This document shows, piece by piece, positions 1 through 11,599 of a DNA stretch of 64,000 bases. The notes under the pieces were generated by a model. It was not told the DNA's origin. It worked only from the letters and a program-made list of their open reading frames with translations, and did not search any database. The translations under genes were made by a program, and so were the position numbers. This stretch comes from Lotus japonicus. Lineage: Eukaryota; Streptophyta; Magnoliopsida; Fabales; Fabaceae. Position 1 is the first letter of the stretch; the number at the start of each line of letters is the position of its first letter. The stretch spans positions 29,234,743 to 29,298,742 of the forward strand of contig NC_080043.1 in NCBI RefSeq assembly GCF_012489685.1, given 5' to 3'.

Positions 1-312
1 ACACACTAGTTCAAATTACACATTACTTTTCCTTTGACTTTAACGTCTTCCTTTCTCTTCTCCCTTCGGCAATCCAAACGTATACAAACTCTGAGATGAT
101 GCAGTTAAAGGAAATATCGCTACAAAAGGAGATAATGCAATTAAAGAATATATATTGATATTGGCACAATATAAGGAGATCCACCATATACTCTCATATA
201 TCCGGTATCAATCAGGTAGCATAATTCTTTGAGATATTGTTATATATACTTTATTTTTGGTATCTTTTTAACTGTCCGGTATCTTTTGTAATTTCTAATT
301 CTATATAATATA
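1..312. other. Intergenic, nothing recognised
   Basis: AT-rich sequence with no convincing ORF or element end. The last nine bases (304-312) are the left target-site duplication of the Mutator-like element that follows. Confidence 0.4.
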
Positions 313-515
313 GAGATAAACGTGAAAACCGTCCCTGAACTTTGAGCGAGAGTTGATTTCCACCCCTCGCCGGAAAATCTTCTTATGGATGCCCTCGAAC
401 TTAGGTCTTTTATTTGGAAACCGTCCTTCCCGTTAAAAAGCTCCGGCCGCCTCTGGCAGGTGTCCGGTTTGGTCCTATCTATACATGCCACATCATTTCA
501 TTAAATGACGTGTTT

Positions 516-910
516 TTTTTTTATTGGCAAAGAAATGCATTAATGGAAGCACAAGAGGTACTCAACTCATAATACATCAAAGTAGGGAAAAAAAGAAGAG
601 ATAACAAAATAACAACAACCCTCTTGGAAGCTACACTTTATATACCACCAAGAGGACCAAATCAGCAAAATGTTACAATAATCTTGAACCCAAAATAAAT
701 ACCCCCATACAAACTGCATCAGTAACAAGCCACCAAGCACCAGTATCTTCCACCATCAGAAACAAACATAGCCTTTGGAAGTGAAAGCACAAAGAAATTA
801 TACGTGCTTCAATGCTGCAAACTAATACCCAGCCCATGATGGAGACCAATACAAGTAACCAGGTTATCCATTCCCATGGCAGAGTAGAAAAAAGCTCATC
901 AAGCATATAT
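516..910 (-). mobile_element. LINE 3' fragment
   Basis: A run of T at 512-522 follows directly after the left inverted repeat. Read on the minus strand it is the poly(A) end of a LINE-like 3' region. It resembles the other LINE tails in this window (around 43.0 and 47.3 kb), including a phrase on a short ORF ending just before a T-rich untranslated tail. Only the 3' portion is present. The 5' limit is uncertain. Confidence 0.45.
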
Positions 911-935
911 TAATTAACTCCCCAAATCTTTCCTG

Positions 936-1394
936 ATTAAAACTTTAATTAACCCTAAAACAAAACTAACACTAACCTAACTTCATCTCAAAAACCCATA
1001 AAAATCATCATCTGCACCTATTTCTTTCATCATCTTCATGAGGTTCATCTCCCAATTTCACAAAAATCCCGAAAAATCCAAGTTGAGCACTGTGTTTATT
1101 GCTTACCATCTCCCAATGGCCACATCTTTAGCAAGTTTAATTTGTTTTGAAATTTTGTAAAAAATAAAATAAAATCAGAAAAAGCGAGCTCTTTGTTTGG
1201 GCAAGTGAGGGTGAAGACAAAGAAGCAAGGGAAGAAGATGAGGGCGAGATCCAAGAGGAGAGGAGAAACGAATTTCAGAAAAGCGGCGGAGCAGGGGCTA
1301 GATATCACTAAAGTCAGACTTGCCACCCTCACAAAAACCCTAAGTTCTCTCATCCTTCTCTTCTCTTTCACAAGCTGCCATCACACACACAGGA

Positions 1395-1454
<60 letters not shown>

Positions 1455-2068
1455 GGTTCAAGACTTCGAGGGTGTCTCGCAATTATAAGTAGCATCTTGG
1501 TCGCTTCGTTCTTGACATCTTGTTGGGATCAAGGCATCAACATTGTTAATTGTTCATGAGGTCGACAATCAGTCGTCGTCACGGATATGGGCATCAACTG
1601 CATCACCATTCATGGGATGGAAGAAGGTGGAGATGGAGGCTATAGAAGGAACAATGACGATGAGATGGAAGCTAGGAACAAAATGAAGAGACAGCCCACC
1701 AAAAGACCCTTGTTTCTGTGCGAGGATTTTGTCATCAGAGCATGTAATTAGGACATAAAACTAATTGCTTTTTTGTGAAAACATAAATTGATCAAATGAG
1801 GAACTTGTCAATTTTTCAGGTCTGTTTGATTTGTGTGGTTATAGGAAAATGCATGTTATTGTCAATTGCCTTTGAGCAACTTTTCCTGATTATTATTTCA
1901 AGCTTTCCCGTTCAAGTGCACCCATGTAACCATTTTCTGGGTAAAAGAGATGATGACCATGAAGAAATAATTGGAGTTTTTTATGCGAATTTATTAGGAG
2001 ATGAAGTTAAGTTAGTGTTAGTTTTAGTTTTAGGTTAGAGTTTGAATTAGGAAGGATTTTGGGGGTTA
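936..2068. repeat. Imperfect inverted repeat pair inside outer MULE
   Basis: Sequence around 936-1010 reappears inverted at about 1990-2066, at visibly lower similarity than the flanking TIRs. Both arms share a stretch reading AACTAACACTAAC on one strand. It may be an older foldback element whose right end abuts the inner Mutator-like element. I could not define a target duplication. The spacer (1100-1900) has short open frames without recognisable domains, possibly captured host sequence. Confidence 0.5.
1397..1451. repeat. (GA)n microsatellite
   Basis: About 27 uninterrupted GA dinucleotides. Confidence 0.95.
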
Positions 2069-2077
2069 ATTAAAATA

Positions 2078-3471
2078 GGGTTAGTTATCAAATTGGTCTC
2101 TGTCTTTGTAAGGCTGTTTGAGTTTGGTCGCTCGCCGGAAAATATTGTGCTTATGGTCCCCACGATTGCGGTCTGTTTGCATCTGGTCCTCGCCGGAGGG
2201 CGCTTGCTGAGTGGCAGGCCAGAGCTTACGTGTCATTATCCACATCATATTTTATTAACTTTTAATTTCCACATATTTAAACTCTGCGGTCTGCACTCGC
2301 TGCAATATGGGGGAGGAAGATGGGCTTCATTGTTTGAGGGATTGCTCCTTCTCCCTCAAGCTTTGGGGTCGGTTAAGGGCTTGGAGCTGGCGAAATTTCT
2401 AGAGCCAGGATTGTACGGAGTGGATTCGTTCTCAAGTTAACAGCAGTAACAACACAAAATTTATTACAGAAATTTGGGGTGTCTGGAAGTGGCATAACAA
2501 CGCTCTTCTTGACCCAGAACCTTGGAGCTTAGAAGCGTGTTGGAAGAGGCTAAGTTTTGAGAATGATGATCAAGTTTGGTTTGTGAATATGGGTGAGGGA
2601 AGATTGCTCAGTATTGGCTGGACAGCTCCTCCTCTGGGCTTCGTTAAATTAAACACGGATGGAAGCCATTGTCAACATCGCGGGTGTATAGGAGGTGGAG
2701 GTTTACTGCGTGGTCACTGTGGGAGTTGGCTAGGAGGTTTCACATCTCATGCTAGCTTGGGAAGTCCTTGGCTTGCTGAAGCTTTGGCCTTGAAAGATGG
2801 TATGAATTTCACCTGGAATCGTGGCCATAGGAAGGTATTATGCGAGGTTGATTGTCGTGAGTTGTCAAAGGCTATCGCAGACGTCGGAAATATGAGGAGG
2901 CATGCTCATGTTGCTGTTCTCTTGGAGATCAAAGACTTGATGGAGAGAAGTTGGTGTATCAGAGTGACTTGGATTCACTGAGAAGCGAACTACCCAACAG
3001 ATTGGCTAGCTAGGCAGGGAGCTTCCTCCATGGACCATGGGCTTAGGGAGATTGTTAATTCTAGTCCGGAGCTTGGTCTCCTCCTTTTGAAGGACCGCCT
3101 AGCGGTTCCTTAGTTTTTTCTTTCTGTTTGTTGTCAATTTTCCGATGTACAAAAAAAAAACAATTAAATAATACAAATAAAAATTAATTAAAAATTGAAA
3201 AATATAATACAAATATATTTATTGTTTAATTAATTTTTATTTATTAATTTTTAATTAAATATGTGGAAATTAAAATTTAATAAAATATGGCATGGATAAT
3301 GACACGTAAGCTCCAACCTGCCACTCAGTAAGCTTGCCGGAGCTCTGCCTTCCGACGAGGACCAGATGCAAACAGACTGCATTCATGGGGACCATAAGCC
3401 CAATATTTTCCTGCGAGGGACCAAACTCAAACAACCTTACAAAGACAAAGGATCAATTTGATGATTAACCC
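2078..3471. mobile_element. Non-autonomous Mutator-like element, inner, perfect 9-bp TSD
   Basis: Inverted repeats of about 210 bp lie at 2078-2285 and about 3250-3471. Both ends start GGGTTA. The flanking nine bases are identical: ATTAAAATA at 2069-2077 and 3472-3480. That is diagnostic of Mutator-like transposition. The TIR shares short blocks with the TIR of the enclosing element, so the two are related subfamilies. No transposase is encoded. The centre is a 5'-truncated LINE copy with its poly(A), inserted near the middle of the foldback. Confidence 0.9.
2290..3160 (+). pseudogene. LINE C-terminal region with RNase H domain
   Basis: The plus strand encodes the end of a LINE-type polyprotein. 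There is a remnant zinc-binding linker (around 2330-2580, with stops), then an RNase H-like domain (RVT_3 type) from about 2620 to 3030. The typical opening (WTAPPLGFVKLNTDGS) and the later motif ending in DWLARQG are visible, but a TGA at 2979-2981 interrupts it. The coding part is followed by an untranslated tail and a poly(A) run at about 3150-3159. It looks like a 5'-truncated retroinsertion into the inner Mutator-like element, not a captured host gene. Confidence 0.8.
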
Positions 3472-3707
3472 ATTAAAATATAATTATGTTATTTAAAAAA
3501 AAACACGTCATTTCATTAAATGACGTGGCATGTACACATATGACCAAACCGAACACCTGGCAGCGGCGACCAGAGCTTTTTAACGGCAAGCGGTTTCCAA
3601 AAAAAAAAAACCTAAGTTCGAGGGCGTCCATAGGAAGATTTTCCGGCGAGGGGTGGAAATCAAATCACGCTCAAAGTTCAAGGACGGTTTTCATGTTTAT
3701 CCCTATA

Positions 3708-3712
<5 letters not shown>

Positions 3713-3761
<49 letters not shown>
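3713..3761. repeat. (TA)n microsatellite
   Basis: About 24 TA units next to the right end of the outer Mutator-like element. Confidence 0.95.
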
Positions 3762-3763
<2 letters not shown>

Positions 3764-3764
<1 letters not shown>

Positions 3765-4280
3765 ACGTCTTATAGCCTATCGTCGCTCGTCACACTTTCT
3801 TCCGCCGACTTCTTCTCTCCTTCATCATGATCGGTGAAAAATCCCCCTCCTATCCATTTGCCTATAAAAAAAACTCACCATTTCCATGATGATTCATATG
3901 ACCACAACTAAATTGTTTTCTATCAATTATCTTATGTAGAAAGTTAGGTATTTTCCAGTCTTTCGTTCTCGTAGTATATCAGATATAGTCATGGTTCAAT
4001 CACATCAACCCAAAATTTAACGATGGTCGAGCATCTTCAAAACTTTTGTCTGCTAACAGTTTAAGTCTCGTGTGACCAACGAGCGGTGATTGGACATCTA
4101 GGTTAGAGGTTAGGCCCCTCCTATTCAGGTTTCTCTAGTGTCAAAATGGACAAATTGTCTTTCCCTTCCTTCCAAGATCTTCATTCAGGTGCCCACAATG
4201 AAAATCTACTCCAAAACCATGGAAGATACTCTGCCATCTCCTACGGCTTTAGGTTCATAGTCTTCTTGCTTTTCCCCTAC
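3764..4280. other. No gene seen
   Basis: Low-complexity and unrecognised sequence. It may belong to the degraded copia element that follows, whose 5' part I cannot trace. Confidence 0.4.
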
Positions 4281-4324
4281 ATAAATTCTATAAAAATTGT
4301 TGAGCATGGATATTCCAATGGTCA

Positions 4325-4790
4325 TGGTTGTCGTTCGTTATTACCCTTCTAGTTGTCAAATTTGTCGAGAAGAAGGACATTTTTCTGACATATGCCTAAA
4401 TCTCTATACACGTGGTGCATCCGATCCCTCGACCATTTAGCTGAAGCCTTCAATGCTTCATGCTCTCTTTCAAGGTTAGGTAAGTCTGATTGGCAACACG
4501 ATACTGGTGTGACTGCACATATGCCTTCTCAGTCAACCCTGCTTGAGTTGGCTATTGTTGTTGGTAATGATCAATCTGTTAATATTTCACATATTGGTTA
4601 TTAATCTCTTAATGATTCTATTAAACTCTCGGGTTTTGGTTGTTCCTTGTATTTTCTCTCAATCAGCAAATTACGACTTATCCTACTATGTGATGTTTAC
4701 TAAAAATTACTTTGCAGTTCAGAATCGAGCAACTGGGAAAATTCTGGAAAAATGTCGGAGTAAGTAGGGCCTCTATGTGCTTAAACGTGT
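4325..4790 (+). pseudogene. Ty1/copia gag-protease relic
   Basis: A CCHC zinc knuckle (CQICREEGHFSDIC) at about 4355-4396 is followed by the protease active-site segment DTGVTAHM at about 4502-4525, then a stretch resembling the following glycine/valine-rich region of copia polyproteins (GNDQSVNISHIG). The reading frame is broken by several stops and shifts. No reverse transcriptase or LTR was found. An internal fragment of an old copia insertion. Confidence 0.75.
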
Positions 4791-4799
4791 TAGTCTAAT

Positions 4800-5180
4800 T
4801 TTCTCTCATCTCACTGTTCGCAGAAGCGCTAAAGGGATCATTTGATTTGTGCCATTCTCAATTAGTGCATGCTTTTCGACATTTTGCTTGCTTTTTCTCT
4901 TACTCTCCTCTCCCCCATTGGAATTATCAAAAAACATCACACATATTAAACGATAAAGGATAATAAACGATGACATGGCAAACAAATTAAGCAATAAACA
5001 ATTAAGTGATATCATGGCAAGCATAAAAACCAGACGACGGTGTTGCAAAAAATCCAAAACCATTGCAACCAAGTCACCAACGAGAAATTTTCAGATAAAG
5101 AGTTTAAGGAAGTGCAAGCATGGAAATTAAAAGGAGGTAAGAGATCAAGAGATAAAGGGGCTTCAATTAAGCTTCTTGAG
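4800..5180. other. No gene seen
   Basis: No feature recognised between the copia relic and the minus-strand retroelement ORFs. Confidence 0.35.
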
Positions 5181-5182
5181 AA

Positions 5183-8100
5183 TCAGCTCCAAAGTGTCTG
5201 TGATGGCAGACATCCTTTGATCCACGTAGCTTTTTGTTCTCTGAACATACGATAGAGTTGATGTACATCAGCTACGTTGTTGTTTGGCTCCTCATCTTCT
5301 TCTTCTGAGATTTCTTCAATCCTTACTCCAGAAGAAGTGGTCTCAGTGGTTGGCAATAATTGCTCTTCAGGGTGAATGTAGAACATCGCCTTTTGAAGTT
5401 CTTCTAGCATTTCTTTCATATTTACTTGAATGGGCATAGAGATCCTCTGAAGAATACTTTCCATCTCACTCACATTTGGACCGGGAAACCTGGTAGGAAA
5501 TAGACCGAACGACCAATGTTTCCAAGAAGCTAAGCAGATCAAGAGCTCCCTTGAGCATTGATATGAACCATATCCCACATAGCCTTGACAGACATAAATC
5601 TTCCATTTGGAGTAATCCGGTGGAGGAATGTCCTTCCAAACAACTAGAGTATAGCTCGAATCAAATTCAAATGTTATCTTCCAAGAATGAATGATGAGCT
5701 GTCAACGGTGTACGCCATGCTTTGCAAAAATAAGGACCAAGAGTTGCTCTACTAATGCTTAGATATGCTTGCAGAAGTGTTGGTAACGTCTGAGGAGAAG
5801 TTTGAACATTCTTTTCTTCTTCAGTTTGAAATTGCGGACGATGTGCAAAGACATTGGCAGAATTAGCAATAAACGCCTCACTTGTTGGTTTAATTGGAAT
5901 TTTGGAGATAGGACGGACCGGAGCAGATGAAATGGACAGAGTAATTTGATTCCCACTTGAAACATGTTGATGGCCAGACAAAATACCTTCTTGTGGGCTC
6001 TGAGCACAAGGCCAGGATCTGGCAGAACAATATCATCATCATTTTCATTTTCATCATTGAATTCTCCAATTACTTTTCGTTTGGCGTATCGAGGTACAAC
6101 ATGATGGTTTTCTGAGGACGTCTGAACCTCCTTTAGTTTCTGTCTTGGGCAAGATTCTTGTGGAGTTGGTGAAGTTTGAGAGGGTTGCAGAGAGAGTCAT
6201 AGAGGTTACTCGACGAGACCTGTTCCTTGTGGCAATTACCTGAGATTTGAAAAGAGGAAATTCTGAAAGTGGGTTGAGTAGGCTTCTCAGGCTCCTCAAC
6301 AGGCAAATCCAAGATCTTATTGGAGTCAGTAATCACGCGTCTAACTTTGGGTGCCCTGGGTAAGTTGGCTTCATTAAATTTCCTTTTCCTTTGGTCTTTA
6401 GTCAACTTCCTCTTCTTCTCATTTACTTGAAACTTCTGACAGATAGCATAATCATCAAAAGAAATCTTCATTTTCTGAAAATCTGAGAGTTTGATGAGAG
6501 TGGGCCGCACAATGTCCTCATCGAGGTAAGCCCAAGTCTCTACATATGAAGCCAGAAGTCCGTTCGTTTCGATCATTGTTGTGATGAGTGATCCGAACGA
6601 CAAATTTCCTTGGGGTCTAGCCAGAAAACTTATTAGGAAATCCATATGAGATAGGCTGGATTTACCTTGATCTTCTTCTAAATTTTGTATAGTGCATAAT
6701 GCGCATGTTGATTAACTTGATTTATTGCTCCCTGTCTCTGCAAGATGACCTAGCTAATCACAACATAAGCAAATCCTAGTTCGTCCACCAAGTTGCTTGT
6801 ATCAACAGTAGTCTGTTCCCCATACACTTTCCATATGCAGTTGGAATCAGTAACTTTTGATTTCCATCCTTGGGACTACCGTTCGCCATCCTTGAGATTC
6901 ACATACAAAGCGGCGACAACATCATGAACGGTGAAGGTTGTGATGTTATTATTCACCTTGGTGATGATGGTTCTACTCCTCTTCCTTCTCGCACAATCAT
7001 AGAATTCCTTTATCAAAGGAACATGCACCTGCTTCTGAGCAATAATGTAAACTGTTTCCCCATCTTGATGTAGTAGTTTTCCAATACCGGGGAGTCTGAC
7101 ATGGATGTAGAGTTCCATGTCAATGTATCGAGGTGTGACAATATCACAATCTCCCAGTTTATCAACAATTGGTGGTCCAATTTGTTCAATCTGAGCACGT
7201 CTTTGAGCAGAAATGTGTTCAACTCGAGCTCTTATAATTATCATCTCTTCTTGAGTTCTATCTATTCTTGTTCTTGAGCTTCTGGTTGCGGAGGATCCAG
7301 CCATTGATGAAAGGAAGTTTAAGGATGGCTTGAAGAGACAAGAAATGAGTTTATCAGCTTTTGAGGATTAGAAGATTTGTGGCGATTTGGTGGAAAGGGA
7401 AAGAGGTCTTAAGTTGAAAAAGAGTTATGTGGTTGAGAAGTTGAGATGCCAGTTATTGACTTGGGTTACTCAAGGAAATAATGCGTTTGTAGGATTCGAG
7501 GCAAAGACAACGAGGAAACAACCACACATGTCGTAGAAACCTACTTCAACATTTAATGTGGTGTGACTTTTGCTTTCTTTCAAACTGTTGTGCCATGCGA
7601 AGAGATGACGTCATTGGCGTTTGAACTTGATAATGTCAGACGATCAGAAAATAGTCACTCTGAAACAGATAGGACAATATTGGTTCTGGACGATACTTCA
7701 TTGCATGTACTACCTGCAGTAGACAATCTCCAATGGACACTACCTGCAATACTCAATTAGTGCATTGGAAAACATATTTCAAGGAGCAGAAAGAAAACCA
7801 ATGCTTTTATGTTATCATCATGTGCCCTTGGATTCTGAGATCTTATGATTGATGGTTGATCTCAGGCTTCTAAGTGCAACAAACTCCAATGTTGGTGGTA
7901 GGCTGAGTAAACTACTTTGTTGTCTACCATAATCATGTCTTCTACACGTGTAGGGCTTGTAATGCATCATCTGCTAACAAATGTTGGACTTCCAGAGAGA
8001 GAGAGTTCACTTGACCTCCTTTCTACGGGTATACCTTGTTCTTGCATCCTTCCACGAACCTTCTATGAATAGACATGAAGAGTAAATGATTCTTCATGGC

Positions 8101-8500
8101 TGAACTTCGGAAGGTAGGCATTCCTTTGTCAACAGAATCTCATAAGTGTCTTCGCTGTTTGCGCTTCCAAGATTTGAGCAAGCGGAGCTGTTGAAACTGC
8201 ATTTATGTGTGGGTTATCATCAACATCTTCTGGAGTAACATCATCATCGTCTTCAAGTGGTTCTTCATTTAAGACTAGCGATTGAGAATTCTTCAGCATT
8301 CATTGGAGTCTTCTTTGAAACATCTGGTTGCAACAGGCTTCCTCTTTGACTTGTCTTTCAATAACATTTTTGGATTACTGCTTCCAGGTACAATGAATGA
8401 TTACCTAGGATTCATCTTGCTCGATGGCTTTGAGGCATCTGGAGATATGACTTTGTACGAGTCTGGGTTCATTGGCAATCCTTAATTCTTCCCCATGGAT
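5183..8500 (-). pseudogene. Retroelement-associated ORFs, decayed
   Basis: Open minus-strand pieces at 6876-7304 (142 aa, starting MAGSSATRSSRTRIDRTQEE), 6133-6645 (170 aa, basic stretch KKRKLTKDQRKRKF in the middle) and 5183-5578 (131 aa, acidic C-terminal third) appear to be parts of one protein split by stops and frameshifts. The style recalls the plant retroelement proteins annotated as 'putative plant transposon protein' or 'envelope-like'. No catalytic motif is visible. Upstream (7310-8500, reading on the minus strand) is further broken basic coding sequence. The block follows a primer-binding site and LTR (8.54-10.4 kb) in the same direction, so it is probably the internal part of that element. 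No pol motifs are present. Domain assignment is from memory only. Confidence 0.45.
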
Positions 8501-8542
8501 CTTTACTCCACACCAGTTAAGGTGTTAGTAGTGAGAGACCAT

Positions 8543-8556
8543 GCTTTGATACCAAT
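8543..8556 (-). other. Primer-binding site, initiator tRNA-Met type
   Basis: Reading ATTGGTATCAAAGC on the minus strand, directly after the LTR end. It is close to the canonical TGGTATCAGAGC complementary to initiator tRNA-Met, as used by copia elements. Confidence 0.75.
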
Positions 8557-10384
8557 TGAAGTTGATCAGAAGTTGCACAATAAAGGGGGGGGGGGGTTGA
8601 ATTGTGTCATCCAAAACTTGGATTTCCAAACGATTAAGAGCATAGACGCTTGAGTGGTTGTCGTTTGGTGCAGCGGAAATGTAAGAGCAGAGAAGGAGTC
8701 AATGAACACCATCATTTTTATCCTGGTTCACCCCCTAAACGATATGGCTAAATCAAGTCATTGGCTATACCAAGATTTCACTATTCAAGTATCAAGGAAT
8801 TCTCCATACAAGTATTCTTGTCCATGCCTCTTCTGGCATTGTTGAGTATTCTTTTACCAGTGCCTCTCCAGGCAAACCAAATATTCTTTTTTCCACTGCC
8901 TCTCTAGCCATTAACAAGTATTCTCAGGACTTCTCCTTACAAGTTACAAGTATTAATAGGACTTCTCCTTACAAAGTATGTAGGACTTCTCCTTAAATAA
9001 CCTTTCGCAAGATCATTACCTTCTACATATTTTTCTTCTTCTAAGAGTGATGTGATAGTAGATACAATTCAATCCATGAACCATAAAGTATCTCTTATGT
9101 TCTATTACATAAGAGATAAGAAAAAGATTTGTCTCTTAGGAAAATCTTCTCTTCATGTTGAAGCAGACGGTGATGATGATTTTTTCTTAATTGGGAGCCA
9201 AAGACTTCTTTCTATAAGCATTAGAGTTGTTTTCTTTTGAGCGCTTAAGTTGTTGCTGCAAGTCTTCATATCTTCTCTTTATACTTTGGAGTCTTCTGTG
9301 AGAGAAAGATTGCTATTGGAGCGTGTTATTCACAGAGCTTCAAGCCATTGGATTAAATAGTGCTTTTTTGTACTTGATGTCAGTTGCATTAAATGCATGA
9401 CACTTTTTATGAAGACCTTTTATACAAAAGATGTATTTAGTCAGTTGGTAGGTGACATAGGTCTAAACTTCTATCTGTTGGTGTAAAGATATGATAATTT
9501 GATAGTGACACCATTTTACTTTTTACTTCGTGTTGTACTCTGTTAGAGCATGTGATCTTGTATTACGATACTTCCTCAAGAAGCTATCCTGAGCTCTTTT
9601 CCAATTTGATTGCAACGATCAATATTTAGACATTGCAACTTTCTTTCTATGATAGATGTTGTTCTTTACTTCGGATGTTTTGCTTCCATCGTTTTTCTTC
9701 CTTCACTCGTCTTTCCTTTCTTCAGACGATCATTCTGGTTCAGTCATTCTTCTTTAAATCTTCTATTGGCCATTAAGATCTAGAATCACCTTTGACCAAT
9801 CACCTGAAGCTTCTTCTTAGGAAACGGACTTGTCTTGAGAGTATGTTGCTTGATGAAGATAGATAAAAGTAGGCATCGACTTTACTCCAATTCTCCATTT
9901 CTTGTTTGAGAGAGAAAAAGGAAAATTTAATAATGACACCATTGTACTTGTTTCCGTGATCAATGTGCCTTGTGAAGTGTCACGTGATTCTTTGCACTTG
10001 ACTTTCTCCTCAAGAATGTCAGAGAGATATCTTCAATTTGAAAGTGACATTGTTTCTCTAGATATTATCTTTATTGGTTAACTTTGAAATAGACGATGAA
10101 AATTTTCAATAAGTGTAATCTTCTCTTCTATTAGACGATCTAGCATATTTGACTTTCCCTCGCTTGTACGATCTGTCTTGTAGCTTTGAACCTTCTTCAC
10201 TAAAATGGAACGTCTTCATGTATTGTCTTGCACTTTGGACATCAGACGATGAGAGATGTGAGTCATAAGTGTTGTTTCATGAAATATAATTCATATGAAA
10301 TTTTAAGCATTACACTTATATTCTTGAAAATTATTATCATTCAAAATATGATAAACGATGTATTCTGTCTTTGAACTTAAGACA
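8557..10384 (-). mobile_element. Copia (SIRE-like) LTR, minus strand
   Basis: The sequence matches, in inverse orientation, the LTR at 50545-52347: same start (TGTYTTAAGTTCAAA on the element strand), same series of short exact blocks, same end before a tRNA-Met primer-binding site, and nearly the same length (1828 versus 1803 bp). The ends are TG..CA. A run of 12 G at 8587-8598 lies near the LTR 3' end. No second LTR was found on the low-coordinate side, so the element is incomplete. Confidence 0.8.
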
Positions 10385-10489
10385 AACTTGTGCATATATA
10401 TTTTGATTTTGACAGCAATACAGAGGCAAGAATTGCATCGAATATTGTTCATAAAAGCTAAGCAGCAACTTGCTATCTGATTGATTTGG

Positions 10490-10690
10490 GTTGTGGCCTT
10501 ATGGTCTAGTTGGTTAAATAGAAAGAATGTTGTTTTTAGGAATGAATGAATATGTAGGGAATGTGAATACATCTTATACAAATTAAATCAGGGAATTGGA
10601 TGAACACTTTGTGATTTCTTCATGTGTGTGAGTTTGGTACCCCATGTACGCCCTAATATTTTCTTTAGTTTTTTTTATACTAATATATTC
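10490..10690 (+). pseudogene. LINE C-terminal and 3' tail fragment
   Basis: A short stretch reads as the end of a LINE ORF (a tryptophan-rich segment like VVALWSSWLNRKNVVF) followed by an AT-rich untranslated tail. It is heavily decayed. Confidence 0.4.
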
Positions 10691-10699
10691 TTTAGTTGA

Positions 10700-10935
10700 A
10701 TAAAAAGTATAATTTATTTGCATCACCCTACAATAATTAACTTAATTGACCGACATTTTATCTTTATCATAGAAACTAAGCTAACTGATAGTTAACATGA
10801 TCAGGGATTTCGAGTGGTATTTCATTTTTTTTAGTGCTAATCTTGTTTTTTTTTTAACATAGCGCCTATCTTGCTTAATTACACTTTCAGTACAAAATTG
10901 GCATTCACTTAATAGTCTTAAAAGAAAAAAAGAAA
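10700..10935. other. No gene seen
   Basis: AT-rich spacer between two LINE fragments. Confidence 0.4.
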
Positions 10936-10938
10936 TAA

Positions 10939-11598
10939 TCTTTTTTTTGAAAGCAAAAGATATCTATTATTAGAGAGGTAAAATTCATGAGAAAAAACCC
11001 TTTCACAAATAAGATAAATCAACAAACCCAAACTAACAAAACCCCCCAAACACCAAACCTAGAGAACGTGTCTTGTTAAAACCTTCCTAGGAAAAATCCA
11101 TCGGAATAAAAACCTCGGGAAGGAAAAAGAGTACAACATCTCCTAGAGTGCCTCTGAATCACTGTAAGCAAAAACCAATACAATTAATCTTAAACAACCC
11201 AAATCTAACCACAGTAAGACAATTTCAAATAACCCTAAAAGCAACAATGAAACAAACAAGATGAAATGATAACAACTCAAACCACAAAGAACTTATGTCT
11301 CAAGGGGTCTCAAGGGGACCCATACTTATCAGGATGGCTGCGTTTGAGATGCTGCACACACCCATCAATTTCCTCCTCATCAGAACCTTCCCAAACTAGA
11401 CCTAACTCTTTACCAACCGTCCACATCTGACGAGCGCGCTCATAAATACAATCCTGAGACTAAGAAGACGACATACCCAAGGGATCCACCCTACCAGATG
11501 TTGTGTCAGACACACCTGATGCCTCTACGACATCAGAACCAACAACCTGAAACCTTTGTTTTTTCCTTCCCCTCTTAGTTACTTTCTTAAGGCTACTT
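10939..11598 (-). mobile_element. LINE 3' fragment, minus strand
   Basis: It begins with a T run (10941-10948) and contains the block 'CTTGTTAAAACCTTCCTAGG' (11071-11090), also seen in the LINE tails at 43.2 kb and 54.2 kb, followed by coding-like sequence. It stops abruptly at about 11598, where a gypsy-like LTR starts. A possible continuation is at 14230-14545. Confidence 0.6.
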
Positions 11599-11599
11599 T

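Larger units (their letters stand above)
313..3703. mobile_element. Non-autonomous Mutator-like element, outer, long TIRs
   Basis: About 200 bp at 313-510 are repeated inverted at about 3505-3703. Both ends begin with GRGATAAAC read inward. The flanks are 304-312 (TATAATATA) and 3704-3712 (TATAATATG), an 8/9 match. Long inverted repeats with a roughly 9-bp duplication are the hallmark of Mutator-like elements. No transposase is present. The interior holds a LINE 3' fragment, an unidentified stretch bounded by weaker inverted repeats, a GA microsatellite and a complete second Mutator-like element. The AT-rich flank makes the duplication less secure than that of the inner element. Confidence 0.75.

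Noticed and set aside
1193..1492. 99-aa plus-strand ORF over the GA repeat
   Set aside because: The C-terminal half is the microsatellite (RERERE...), and the rest shows no domain; likely chance or transposon interior.
3486..3830. 114-aa ORF at the right end of the outer MULE
   Set aside because: It runs through the inverted repeat and the TA microsatellite; not a gene.
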